From PALSA-612 sp963711315 (GTDB taxonomy: Bacteria > Actinomycetota > Thermoleophilia > Gaiellales > Gaiellaceae): a stretch of 64,000 bases of DNA. The stretch is taken from contig CAVQDQ010000003.1 in the NCBI GenBank assembly GCA_963711315.1, positions 372,001 to 436,000 on the forward strand, in the 5' to 3' direction. Under the pieces are notes generated by a model. It saw only the letters and a list, made by a program, of their open reading frames with translations, had not been told where the DNA came from and did not search any database. The position numbers and the translations under genes were made by a program. Below, in pieces: positions 19,224 to 30,703 of this stretch (positions are counted from its first letter, which is position 1; the number at the start of each line of letters is the position of its first letter).

Positions 19224-19822
19224 GCGACCACGAAGTCCTCGTGTGGTCGGACTACATCTGACCGTACTGCCGCGTCGGCCAGCCCACGGCCGACTGGCTC
19301 GAGCGTCGGTTCGGCGCGCAGGTCACGTGGCTCCCCTTCGACCTTCACCCCGAGTATCCCGAGGAGGGTCTGCCGCGAGAGCAGCTGCTCGCGCGCTACG
19401 GCGAGGCGGGCATCGACCGCGTGCGGGGAATGTTCGAGGCCAACGGGCTCGTCTACAACCCGCATGCCGAGATCGTTCCGAATACGAAGCAGGCTCTGCG
19501 CGTGACGGAGCTAGCACGCGAGCGTGGGCTCCACGAGGCCGTGCACGACCGGCTGATGGACGCCTACTGGAGCCAAGGCCGGAATATCGGAGATCCGGCT
19601 GAGCTCGAGGCGCTCGCCGTCGAGGCCGGCCTCGATCCAGGGGAGGTGGACGAGGTGCTAGCCGGAGACGCGTACGCCGACCGCGTGCAGGCCTCGACCG
19701 CGGAGGCGCACTCCGTCGGCATCAACGGCATCCCCGCCTTCGTGCTGGACGGACGCCTGCTCGTACTCGGCGCCCAGCCCCGCGAGGTGTTCGAGCGGGC
19801 CTACGCCCAGCTCGCCGGGTGA
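19220..19822 (+). CDS. DsbA/FrnE-like thioredoxin-fold protein, candidate selenoprotein (in-frame TGA as Sec14)
   Basis: FrnE/2-hydroxychromene-isomerase-type DsbA-family oxidoreductase. From GTG 19220 (GTGA overlap with lysA) the protein reads VSDHEVLVWSDYI, then TGA at 19259-19261, then PYCRVGQPTADWLERRF, continuing without another stop to 19822. Family members have WSD-x2-CPWC-x-x-G, so the TGA sits exactly at the first redox cysteine, giving UPYC. Downstream features are intact: FDLHPEYP, EAHSVGINGIPAFVLDG with the cis-Pro, and a normal length of 200 residues. A hairpin matching the bacterial SECIS pattern starts 8 nt (main stem 13 nt) after the TGA. Alternatives are a nonsense mutation or base-call error. 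A frame restarting downstream (for example 19421) would lack the active site. Confidence 0.75.
19269..19298 (+). promoter_or_regulatory. Candidate bacterial SECIS hairpin
   Basis: GTCGGCC (19274-19280) pairs perfectly with GGCCGAC (19288-19294) around the 7-nt loop AGCCCAC. Three more pairs (GCC 19269-19271 with GGC 19296-19298) extend it past a small internal loop. The apical loop begins 19 nt after the TGA and has G at its second position. That meets the usual bSECIS description: loop 16-37 nt after UGA with G among its first two bases. Confidence 0.65.
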
Positions 19823-20680
19823 CGGATACCTTCGCGCAGACGCGGCGCATGCAGCAGCTCGTCGCCGAGCTCTGGCGCCTCGAGGGGCCGAGGGTCGAGA
19901 ACCACGTCGGCGACGTCGCGTGGCAGCGCTTCCAGCACGCGGGACGCGAAGGCGAGTGGCGGATCCGGCTCTGGGAGGAGGACGGCGAGCCCGTTGCGTG
20001 GGCCTGGGTCAGGCGGCCGCCGATGCTGCAGCACGAGATCCATCCGCGACATCGCGGCGGCGCGCTGCACGAAGAGCTCATCACGTGGTTCGAGGGGCAG
20101 GTGAAAGAGGACGAGCTGCGCACCTCGTCCCTTTCCACCGACACGGAGCGGCTCGAGTTCCTACGCAGCCGCGGCTACGAGATCGATCGAGACGCAAGAG
20201 ACTTCATCTACCACGCCTGTGCGCTGGAGGGCACGACAGAGCCGGAGGTCCCGGCCGGCTATCGCCTCCGCACCGTCGAGCCCGGCGATCTCGAGCGGCG
20301 GGTCGACGCTGCATCGGATCGTCTGGGCGCCCTCGCGCGTCACAGTCGAGAGCTTCGTCAACGTCCAGGCCGCCTGGCCCTACCGGCCCGACCTCGACTG
20401 CGTCGTGGAAGCGCCGGACGGATCCTTCGCGGCGTACTGCAATGCCTGGCTCGACCCTGACAACCGCGTCGGCGAGCTGGAGCCGGTCGGCACGCACCCC
20501 GACCACCGCCGCCGCGGGCTTGCTTCAGCCGTGTGCCGGTTCGCCCACCACAGGCTGCGGGAGGAGGGCGCCGAGGCCGCGATCGTCTACTCGTTGGCCG
20601 GATCGGATGCGACCGCGCTCTACGAGTCGATCGGCATGCGCGAGCACGCGCGGTCGGTCGCGCTCGTGAAGCGGAGGTGA
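19819..20680 (+). CDS. GNAT-family N-acetyltransferase (tandem GNAT), one frameshift
   Basis: Cytosolic acetyltransferase of unknown substrate, about 286 residues when joined. The N-terminal half (MTDTFAQTRRMQQLVAELW to AGYRLRTVEPGDLERRV) is in one frame from GTG 19819. At about 20307-20312 an extra base shifts the frame, and the C-terminal GNAT domain continues as LHRIVWAPSRVTVESF with the acetyl-CoA loop GTHPDHRRRGLASAV and ALYESIGM. It overlaps the preceding gene by GTGA and is third in the lysA operon. The frameshift is probably a sequencing error because both halves are well conserved. Confidence 0.8.
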
Positions 20681-20681
20681 C

Positions 20682-20710
20682 GGCCGGCACCGCGCAAGGC
20701 GGTGCCGGCC
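20682..20710. terminator. Strong hairpin between convergent genes
   Basis: GGCCGGCACCGC (20682-20693) is perfectly complementary to GCGGTGCCGGCC (20699-20710) with a 5-nt loop. It lies 1 nt after the GNAT stop and 9 nt before the stop of the convergent Ig-like gene. It has no U-run, so it is probably a bidirectional stem-only terminator. Confidence 0.7.
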
Positions 20711-20719
20711 GGCATGCGG

Positions 20720-21841
20720 CTACTTGAGCTTGAGGCCGACCTGCACGAGCCTCGTCCCGGAGATGCCCGCGAGCTCGGGGTCGCCTTTTCGGTACGCCTT
20801 GACGAAGAGCTGAAGATTCTGGAAGCCAGTCATCTTCTTCATGTCGGGCGTGGGAGGCAGTGAGTACTGCACCCAGCCTTCCACCGAGGTGGGCGAGTTG
20901 TCACCACCGTCCGCCACTCTCGGTGTCGTGCGGATGAAGACGATTGCGCCCCGCACGACGTAGCCGCGCGTGTCCTTCACTCGGATCTGAGCGAGGAACG
21001 ACTGCGTCGTCGAGGTGAGCGGGTTCGGCGAGAACACGACCTTGTCCACGATCAGGCGCTGTCCTGCCGGAATGTTCTTGACGTCCACCGACTTCGAGCC
21101 GTCCGGCAGCGGGATGATGTCGCCGCTGTCGGCATCCTTGACGACGTCCGTGGCCGGTGAGTACGCGTCGCCCTGGCCGCGCGCATTGTTCGCGACGACC
21201 CGGGTGCGGAGCGTCTTGTCGAAGTCGGCCTGCTTCACCGTGTACGACGCTGCCGTCGCGCCGTCGATCGAGTCGCAGGCATTTCCCGCCTTGTCGCAGC
21301 GCAGCCACCGGTACGAGTACGTGATCGGCGTGTCGCCCGTCCACGTTCCGGTGGTCGTCTTCAGCGTCTCACCGACTAGGGCACTGCCGGAGATCACCGG
21401 CGGCAGATTCGAGGCGGGCTTGTCGTCCGGCAGCGCGACGACGGATGTCGGCGCCGACGTCGCGGTCGTTGACTCGCTCGTCGTCGCCTTGACTCGATAG
21501 CGAATCCTCTTGCCGAGGTCGTCAGACCGGACGGTGTACGTCTGCGACGTCGCGCCGGAGATCTTCTTGCACGTCGCCGAAGAAGAGTCACCAGCAGGCT
21601 CCGCCTTGCATTGGAGCCACTGGTACGCGTACTTGACGTTCTTCGTCCCCGACCAGAGCCCGCGGTGACCGATGAGCTCTCCGCCGACGACAGCAGGACC
21701 GGAGATCGACGGCTCGGAGACAAGCTTTGGCCCTGCATTTGCGCGTGCCGAGCCGTTGGCTGCTGCGATGGTCGCCAGTACTGCGCACAGCGCAGCAACC
21801 GACGAGTTCCGAGCCGTGCGGCCCGGTAGGAACTTCGTCAT
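20720..21841 (-). CDS. Secreted protein with two Ig-like repeats
   Basis: 373 residues from ATG 21841, preceded by AGAGGGGG. N-terminal signal peptide (basic MTKFLPGRTARN, hydrophobic VAALCAVLATIAAANG, cleavage near ANA). Two approximately 95-residue repeats follow, each with PxISGxAxVG, G-x-W-(S/T)G, YxYxWLxC, C-xx-I-x-GAT-xx-YTV and L-x-x-R-x-R-V. This is the Ig-like repeat abundant in exoproteins of soil Actinomycetota, including Thermoleophilia. The C-terminal 130 residues are a separate beta-rich domain (IIPLPDGSKSVDVKNI). Function unknown; it sits 56 bp after the ABC importer binding protein. Confidence 0.85.
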   Translation of the reverse strand: MTKFLPGRTARNSSVAALCAVLATIAAANGSARANAGPKLVSEPSISGPAVVGGELIGHRGLWSGTKNVKYAYQWLQCKAEPAGDSSSATCKKISGATSQTYTVRSDDLGKRIRYRVKATTSESTTATSAPTSVVALPDDKPASNLPPVISGSALVGETLKTTTGTWTGDTPITYSYRWLRCDKAGNACDSIDGATAASYTVKQADFDKTLRTRVVANNARGQGDAYSPATDVVKDADSGDIIPLPDGSKSVDVKNIPAGQRLIVDKVVFSPNPLTSTTQSFLAQIRVKDTRGYVVRGAIVFIRTTPRVADGGDNSPTSVEGWVQYSLPPTPDMKKMTGFQNLQLFVKAYRKGDPELAGISGTRLVQVGLKLK

Positions 21842-21897
21842 GGGGATCCCCCTCTGGAGATACGGGCGAGCTTCGATTCTTACAAAGGCCGTTCTCG

Positions 21898-23133
21898 TTA
21901 TCCGCGGGCGGTGCGGAGCGGGCCGAACATCGACCAGTGGCCGGGTGCGGAGCCCTTGCCGCTCACCCAGCGCTCGAGCGCCATCTGCTCGATCGGGAAG
22001 CCATCCGTCGGCGAGGTCTTGACGGCGATCCCCGGGATCAGCAGCGGGTGCTTGGGCTGGTCCTGCGAGCGCGCGGCCTTCATCACCGACGCGCGAGAGA
22101 GGTTCCTGCCGGCGCGCTTGAGCACGTCGACGAGCGAGATTGCCGACGCCATGCCGGCGTAGTAGTAGCCGTCCTTCGTGTTCGCGCTCGGGATGTACTT
22201 CTTGAGGATCCTGCGGCCGAGGGCCAGCCCCGGGTCCTTCGCCCACTTGGGGTCGGTCGGATCCTTGAACACGGCGATCGAGACCGCGCCCTTGTTGATG
22301 GACTTGCCGCCGGCTAGATCTCCGAGGCCCATCAGGTTGGCCGACGAGGCGACCGCGTTGACGATGACGAGCTTCGGCTTCCAGCCGAGCTTCGCCGCCT
22401 CGATGCTCGCCTGCACGGCGAACTTACCGAAGGCGAAGATGAGGTACGCGTTCGCCTTCGAGGCCTTGATCTGGGCCACCTGAGACGCGACGCTTGCCGC
22501 TGTGGGGTCGTAGCCGACAAGCGAGACGATCTGCTTCGCCTTGGCGCCGAGCCCCTTCTTCAGGCCCGTAACCATGTCCTTGCCGTACGCGTCGTCCTGG
22601 TAGAGGACGCCGAGCTTCAGCGTGGGGAAGCTCTTGACGATGTAGCGGCCGTACACCTGGCCTTCAAGCACGTAACTGGGGATGAAGCCGATCGTCCACG
22701 GATACTTCTTGTAGTCGGCGCCCCACGTGTTGGCGCCGCTCGCCACGAACAGGTGCGGGACGCCCGACTGGTTCAGGAAGTCGCGAACCGCGAGGTTGTT
22801 GTTCGTGCCCAGCGTGTTGAAGATCGCGAAGACCTGATCCTGCTGCACGAGCTCGCGCACGACCTGGACGGTCTTCGAGGGGTCGTAGCCGTCGTCGAGG
22901 AACTTGTAGGTGATCTTCCGCCTGTTGACGCCACCGGCGTCGTTCACCGACTCGAAGTACGCCTCGGCGCCGCGCGCGACTGCGGCTGCCGATGATGCCT
23001 CCCCCGAGATCGGCGACGTGCCGCCGATGAGGATCGTCGAGTCGGTCAGGCCGGGGTCGGCAGTCGATCCCGCAAGAGAGGTGCCGGCGGCCACGAGCAG
23101 CGCGGCGAATGCGATCAGACCTGTCCTGCGCAT
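21898..23133 (-). CDS. Branched-chain amino-acid-type ABC transporter, substrate-binding protein
   Basis: Secreted or lipid-anchored LivJ/LivK-type binding protein, 411 residues, last of the five-gene importer operon. Signal peptide MRRTGLIAFAALLVAAGTSLAGS. Peripla_BP_6 features: ILIGGTSPISGEASS, GGVNRRKITYKFLDDGYDPSK, FNTLGTNNNLAVRDFLN. It contains no lipobox cysteine. The substrate cannot be read from sequence; the family covers branched-chain amino acids, amides, urea and aromatics. Confidence 0.88.
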   Translation of the reverse strand: MRRTGLIAFAALLVAAGTSLAGSTADPGLTDSTILIGGTSPISGEASSAAAVARGAEAYFESVNDAGGVNRRKITYKFLDDGYDPSKTVQVVRELVQQDQVFAIFNTLGTNNNLAVRDFLNQSGVPHLFVASGANTWGADYKKYPWTIGFIPSYVLEGQVYGRYIVKSFPTLKLGVLYQDDAYGKDMVTGLKKGLGAKAKQIVSLVGYDPTAASVASQVAQIKASKANAYLIFAFGKFAVQASIEAAKLGWKPKLVIVNAVASSANLMGLGDLAGGKSINKGAVSIAVFKDPTDPKWAKDPGLALGRRILKKYIPSANTKDGYYYAGMASAISLVDVLKRAGRNLSRASVMKAARSQDQPKHPLLIPGIAVKTSPTDGFPIEQMALERWVSGKGSAPGHWSMFGPLRTARG

Positions 23134-23140
23134 CCTGGGC

Positions 23141-24184
23141 TCAGCGAGTGTACAGACGGTCTGCCAGCCCGGTGACGCCCCGGCGTAGCAGCCCGCCGGC
23201 GCCTTTGGGGAGCAGGATCATCACGCCCACCAGCACGGCGCCGAAAACGAAGTCGGCGATGCCGATGGCGCTGGGATCGAGCGTCATCGGCAACACGCGG
23301 TCGGCCCACCCGACGATGTCCGTCCTCGAGACCGTGCCAACCTCGAAGGTCGGGACGACGAGCCATTCGATCAGCAGCGCGCCGAACACGATGCCCCACA
23401 GCGTCCCCAGCCCGGCAGCGACGGTACCCACGACGAGGTAGATCGAGAGGCGCAGCGCGAACGTCTCCGGGCTCACGTAGCTGAGGTTGACGACGGCGAA
23501 CAGGGCCCCTGCGACGCCCGCGTAGAACGCGGACACCGAGAACGCGAGCGTCTTGTAGGTGGGCAGGTGGATGCCGAACGAGACGGCCGCCACCTCGCTG
23601 TCGCGGACGGCGCGGAACGAGCGTCCCGTGCGGCCGCGCAGCAGCAGCCACGCAGCCGCCAGCAGCACGAGCGCGATCGTCCAGCAGAGGTAGTAGAACC
23701 AGTCGTTCGTCGTCAGGCCGATCCAGGACGGCGCCGAGACGAGGTCGAAGGACAGGCCGGTGGAGCCGCCCGTCAGGTCGGGGTACTTCTTGATCAGCGC
23801 TGGCGCGGCGAGCGCGAGGCCGAACGTCGCCAGCGCGAGATAGAGGCCGCTGAGCCGAAGCGCCGGGATCGCGAGCAGCAGCCCGGCGGCGCCGGCGACG
23901 ATGCCCGCCAGTGGAATCGTCGTCCAGTACGGGAAGCCGGCCTTGGCGGCGAGGATGGCCGTCGTGTAGCCGCCGACCGCCATGAACGCGCCGTGGCCCA
24001 GCGAGATCTGGCCGGTGTAGCCCGTGAGGATGTTGAGGCCGCAGATGGCGATGAAGTAGATGCCGACGTACGCGTACTGCGAGGCCTGGAAGTCGTCCAC
24101 GAAGAAGGGCAGCAACGCGACGGCGGCGACGAAGAGCACGACGGCCAGGGCGGTGGCGAACGACGATCCGCGGCGCGGTATCAC
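23141..24184 (-). CDS. livM: Branched-chain-type ABC transporter permease LivM
   Basis: Inner-membrane permease, 347 residues, about nine hydrophobic helices. LivM signature ILTGYTGQISLGHGAFMAVGGY near residues 52-73 and the EAA-like loop AVRDSEVAAVSFGIHLPTYKTLAF. GTG start one base after the livH stop. Works with LivH as a heterodimeric channel. Confidence 0.9.
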   Translation of the reverse strand: MIPRRGSSFATALAVVLFVAAVALLPFFVDDFQASQYAYVGIYFIAICGLNILTGYTGQISLGHGAFMAVGGYTTAILAAKAGFPYWTTIPLAGIVAGAAGLLLAIPALRLSGLYLALATFGLALAAPALIKKYPDLTGGSTGLSFDLVSAPSWIGLTTNDWFYYLCWTIALVLLAAAWLLLRGRTGRSFRAVRDSEVAAVSFGIHLPTYKTLAFSVSAFYAGVAGALFAVVNLSYVSPETFALRLSIYLVVGTVAAGLGTLWGIVFGALLIEWLVVPTFEVGTVSRTDIVGWADRVLPMTLDPSAIGIADFVFGAVLVGVMILLPKGAGGLLRRGVTGLADRLYTR

Positions 24185-24185
24185 G

Positions 24186-25099
24186 TCACACCCGCCTCAC
24201 CGCGACGCGGCCGAAGAGGCCCTGCGGGCGGAAATAGAGGACGACGAGGATGACGAGCAGCCCGCCCACCAGCCGCATCTCGCCGCCGAAGAAGTCGACG
24301 TACGTGCCGAGCAGGTTGAGCAAGACTCCGAGCACGAGGCCTCCGACGACGGCGCCGAGCGGACTGTCGAGCCCACCGAGCACGGCGGCCGCGAACGCGT
24401 ACAGCAAGACGCCGCGCATCATGTTCGGGTCGAGGAAGATCGTCGGCGCGGCCATCATCCCCGAGAGCGCGCCGAGCATGGCGGCGATGCCCCAGCCGAG
24501 CGCGAGCATCCAGCTGACGCGCACACCGAGCAGGCGGCTTGCCTGGCGATCGCCCGCGGCTGCGCGCATGCCCAGACCGGGTTTCGTGAAGCGGAAGAAG
24601 AGCCAGAGCAGCGCGACGGCTCCGAACGTCACGGCGACGAAGCCAACGTCCTGGATCGAGAAGACGACTCCGCCCACGTCGACGGTGCGGGTCGAGAACG
24701 CGCTCGGGAAGCGCTTCGTGTCGGCACCCCAGATCCAGGCGGCAAGCCCGAACAGCGCGATGCCGAGGCCGAGCGTGACCATGACGATCGTCAGCACCGG
24801 GGCTCCCTCCACCGGACGGATGACGAGCCGCTCGAGCAGGATGCCGCCGGCGAACGAGATGACGAGCGTCAGCACGAAGCCGATCCAGAGGTGATACTCG
24901 GGCCCCGCCGGGTCGGCGATCAGCCACCAGGCGATGAACGTCGAGAACATCGCCATCTCGCCCTGCGCGAAGTTGATGACGCCGGTCGAGCGGTAGATGA
25001 TGACGATGGCCAGGGCGAGGCTCGCGTAGATCGAGCCCGTGGCGAGCCCGCTCACGACCTGCTGCGCAAAGTCCGTCCAGGTGAAGGCGAGCAGATCCA

Positions 25100-25100
<1 letters not shown>
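24186..25100 (-). CDS. livH: Branched-chain-type ABC transporter permease LivH
   Basis: Inner-membrane permease, 304 residues, eight or so helices. LivH features: LATGSIYASLALAIVIIYRSTGVINFAQGEMAMF and the C-terminal GGLDSPLGAVVGGLVLGVLLN. GTG start overlaps the livF stop (TAGTG). Confidence 0.9.
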
Positions 25101-25809
<709 letters not shown>

Positions 25810-25813
<4 letters not shown>

Positions 25814-26547
25814 ACGTCAGCCTTGTCGCCGTTGCGGACGCCGAGATACGCCTCGATGACCGCGGAATCGGCCTGTACCTCGGCGGGCGTGCCGCTGGCG
25901 ATCAGCTTGCCGAAGTCGAGCACGTGCACCCGGTCGCAGATGCCCATCACGAACCGCATGTGGTGCTCGACGACCAGCACGGTCAGCGCGAAGTCGTGTT
26001 GCAGCCGGCGCACGAAGTCGCCGAGTGCGTCCACTTCTTCCCGCGAGAGGCCGCCTGCGGGCTCGTCCAGGAGCAACAGCTTGGGGTCGGACGTCAGGGC
26101 ACGCGCCGCCTCGACGCGCTTCTGGATCCCGTAAGGCAGCGACCCCGCCTCCCGATCGGCCACATCGCCGAGCTCCAGGTAGTCGAGCAGCGACAGTGCG
26201 CGAGCCTCGTCGTCTGCCGCCGGCCGCCTGTGGATGTGCGAGCCGACGAGCACGTTCTCGAGCACTGTCATCGAGGGGAAGAGCGCGAGGTTCTGGAACG
26301 TGCGCGCGATGCCGCGGCCGATCACCTTGTGCGCGGGCGTGGCGAGCAGGCTCTCGCCCTCGAACTGGATATCGCCGCCGTCCGGCGAGTAGAGCCGGGT
26401 GACGAGGTTGAAGACCGTGGTCTTGCCGGCGCCGTTGGGACCGATCAGGCCGACGATCTCACCCTGCGGCACGTCGAACGAGACGTCGTCGACCGCGACG
26501 ATGCCGCCGAAGCGCCGGCTGAGGTTACGCGCCTCCAGCAGCGCCAC
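25810..26547 (-). CDS. livG: Branched-chain-type ABC transporter ATP-binding protein LivG
   Basis: Cytoplasmic ATPase, 245 residues: Walker A GPNGAGKTT, ARTFQNLALFPSMTVLENVLVG (typical LivG), signature LPYGIQKRVEAARAL in place of LSGGQ, Walker B LLLLDEPAGGLS. First gene of the livGFHM-binding protein operon, divergent from the ester-cyclase-like gene with a 60-bp gap. Confidence 0.92.
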
Positions 26548-26574
26548 GAAGCGACTCTAAATCGTCAGCCCTCG

Positions 26575-26580
26575 TATGAT
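26575..26580 (+). promoter_or_regulatory. Possible -10 box for the ester-cyclase-like gene
   Basis: TATGAT lies 28 nt before the ATG at 26608, with a GGGAGG ribosome-binding site at about 26597-26602. No good -35 at 17 bp. This is the one clear non-leaderless promoter arrangement in the neighbourhood. Confidence 0.35.
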
Positions 26581-26607
26581 CGAGCGACCGATCGAAGGGA
26601 GGCTGCG

Positions 26608-27023
26608 ATGAGCCACACGAACACGATGCGCCAGTTCTACGAGCGGGTGAACGCGGGAGACATCGACGGGTTCTCCGCGTTGATCGCCGACGACATGATC
26701 GAGCACGAAAAGATCGAGGGTCTGCCGCAGACGAAGGAGGGCGTGATCCAGTTCTTCACGATGCTGCTCGCTGCGTTCCCGGACGTGCGCATGGATGCGG
26801 AAGACGTCATCGAGAGCGGCGACACGGCGTGGGCGCGGGTCCGCATCACCGGCACGAACGAGGGCGAGTTCATGGGCATGCCGGCGACCGGGAAGCCTGT
26901 GGACTTCCAGGCGGTCGACATCGTGCGCTTCAACGACGAAGGAGTGGCTGCCGAGCACTGGGGCGTCACCGACTCGATGACGATGATGCAACAGCTCGGA
27001 GTCGTGCCGGAGGGGCCGCCGGG

Positions 27024-27027
<4 letters not shown>
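26608..27027 (+). CDS. SnoaL-like ester cyclase / NTF2-fold protein
   Basis: 139-residue small alpha+beta cone protein of the SnoaL-like polyketide cyclase / ester-cyclase group. Sequence features: MRQFYERVNAGDIDGFSALI, DVRMDAEDVIESGDTAWARV, GEFMGMPATGKPVDFQAVD, and an E-HWGVTDSM C-terminus, the family pattern around the conserved EHW. ATG chosen by the GGGAGG site 5 nt upstream; longer in-frame extension is antisense to livG. The substrate is unknown. Its stop overlaps the convergent yyaL stop in a CTAG. Confidence 0.85.
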
Positions 27028-28892
<1,865 letters not shown>

Positions 28893-28909
<17 letters not shown>

Positions 28910-29504
28910 GTTGCGCCTTCCTTCGCCGCTGAAGCCAGCGAACGAGCTCGACACCGCCCGCGACGGCGAATGCGATCGCGAGCGCGACGATCAGGCCCTT
29001 CCACGGCGCGTCCTCGAACTGCTTGCCGCCGACGTAGCCGAGGAGCGCGGCGTACGAGGCCCAGATGGTGACGGCGATCGCGTCATAGGTCGCGAAGCGC
29101 CGCCAGCGCATCTCCAGCGCACCTGCCGAAAGCGTGACGACCGTGCGGCCGCCAGGGATGAAGCGGGCGATGATGATGATCTCGCCGCCGCGCTCCTCGA
29201 GCTGGCGTTCGGCCCACCGTAAGCGTCCCTTCGCCTTCTCGGAGGAGAAGAAACGCCGCTCGATACGTTCGCCGTAGCGGTGCCCGATGAAGTACGCGGT
29301 GTTGTCGCCGCAGAACGCGCCGAGCGCGGCGAAGACGATGATCCACCCGAGTTCCATGTCGCCGGCGGACGCGAGCACGCCTGCCGTGATCACCAACGTC
29401 TCGCTGGGCACGAGCGGGATGATCGCGTCGAGGTACGCGACCGCGAACAGCAGCGGATACGTCCACCAGGCGCCGGAGACGAGGTCGATCAGCCAGTTGA
29501 ACAT
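28893..29504 (-). CDS. DedA-family membrane protein
   Basis: 203-residue inner-membrane protein of the DedA/SNARE-associated family, implicated in undecaprenyl-phosphate or phospholipid flipping. Signatures: VPSETLVITAGVLAS, GAFCGDNTAYFIGHRYG, and RFIPGGRTVVTLSAGALEM, the conserved F/Y-R-(F/I)-x-P-x-x-R motif. Four or five hydrophobic segments and a basic C-terminus. Overlaps yyaL by 17 nt; divergent from the CoA-transferase gene. Confidence 0.92.
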
Positions 29505-29518
29505 CGGTAGGAAAGACT

Positions 29519-30703
29519 ATGCAGGTGACGTTTCTCCCCCTCGAGGGCGTGCGCGTGGTCGACGTGACGACGTCGCTCGCCGGGCCGTACTGCACGGAGG
29601 TGCTGGCCGCGCTCGGCGCGGACGTGATCAAGGTCGAACCGTTCGCGGGCGACGAGGCGCGCTCGTGGGGACCGCCCTTCTGGGACGACGACAGCGCGAT
29701 GTTCCTGGCTATGAACGCGGGCAAGCGCTCGCTCGCGCTCGACCTGCGCAGCGGCGTCGACGTCGTCGTGCGGCTCGCAGACCGCGCCGACGTCTTCGTC
29801 CAGAGCCTCCGCCCCGGTCTCGCCGCCGAGCTCGGGCTCGACGCGGAGACGCTGCGCGCGCGGAACTCCCGGCTGGTCCATTGCTCGATCACCTCGTTCG
29901 GGCGCACAGGCCCCTGGGCGGCGCTGCCCGGCTACGACCCGCTCGCGCAGGCCGCCGGCGGCATAGTCTCGGTGACGGGCGAGTCGGACCGACCGGGCGT
30001 GCGCGTCGGCGTCTCGGTCGTCGACCAGGGCACGGGCATGTGGGCAGCGCTGGGCGTGCTCGCGGCGCTCATGGAACGGGAGCGAACCGGCGAGGGTCGG
30101 GCGCTCGACGTCTCCCTCTACGAAACGGCAATCGCGTACATGGGCTACCACCTCACCGGCTACCTCGGATCGGGCGCGATCCCCGGCCGCACGGGCACGG
30201 GCTTCCCGTCGATCGTGCCGTACCAGGTCTTCGCTACGGCCGACGGGGAGCTGATGATCGCCGCCGGAAACGACCGCCTCTTCGTATCGCTCTGCGACAC
30301 CCTCGGCCTGCCCGAGCTTCACGACGACGAGCGCTTCGAGACGAACCCTTCGCGCGTGGCCCATCGCGATGAGCTCGTCCCGCAGCTCGCCGAGCGCTTC
30401 CTGACGAGGACGACCGCACAGTGGCTCGATGCGCTCGCCGGAGCGGGCGTGCCCGCGGCGCCGGTTCAGGACGCAGGCGAGGTCGCGGACGCGGAGCAGA
30501 CGGCCGCCCTCGACATCCTCCAGGCGCTCGGCGGCGTGCGCATCCCAGCGCTCCCGCTCTCCGCCGACGGCCAGCGGGCTCTCCACTGCGCCGCACCGCC
30601 GGAGCTCGGAGCGGACACCGCCGCTGTGCTGGGCGAGGCGGGCTACTCCGACGACGAAATCGCGGACCTCGCCCGCCACGGAGTCGTTAGGCTCCCGGCA
30701 TGA
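29519..30703 (+). CDS. CaiB/BaiF-family (type III) CoA-transferase
   Basis: 394-residue acyl-CoA:carboxylate CoA-transferase. Family features: LEGVRVVDVTTSLAGPYCTEVLAALGADVIKVE at the N-terminus, NAGKRSLALDLRS, FGRTGPWAALPGYDPLAQAAGG, and GVPAAPVQDAGEV near the C-terminus. The acyl group is not predictable. The start is uncertain by a few codons (ATG 29519; the conserved core begins at FLPLEGV). It overlaps the propeller gene as ATGA. Confidence 0.92.
   Translation: MQVTFLPLEGVRVVDVTTSLAGPYCTEVLAALGADVIKVEPFAGDEARSWGPPFWDDDSAMFLAMNAGKRSLALDLRSGVDVVVRLADRADVFVQSLRPGLAAELGLDAETLRARNSRLVHCSITSFGRTGPWAALPGYDPLAQAAGGIVSVTGESDRPGVRVGVSVVDQGTGMWAALGVLAALMERERTGEGRALDVSLYETAIAYMGYHLTGYLGSGAIPGRTGTGFPSIVPYQVFATADGELMIAAGNDRLFVSLCDTLGLPELHDDERFETNPSRVAHRDELVPQLAERFLTRTTAQWLDALAGAGVPAAPVQDAGEVADAEQTAALDILQALGGVRIPALPLSADGQRALHCAAPPELGADTAAVLGEAGYSDDEIADLARHGVVRLPA

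Noticed and set aside
19259..19261. Treating the TGA in the DsbA-like gene as a plain nonsense mutation
   Set aside because: It falls exactly on the catalytic Cys, is followed at the right distance by a SECIS-like hairpin, and the rest of the gene is undecayed. The possibility is not excluded, only less likely.
20720..22246. Extending the Ig-like protein upstream to 22246 as one 508-residue protein
   Set aside because: The extra N-terminal part lies antisense-frame within the binding-protein gene and would hide the evident signal peptide starting at 21841.
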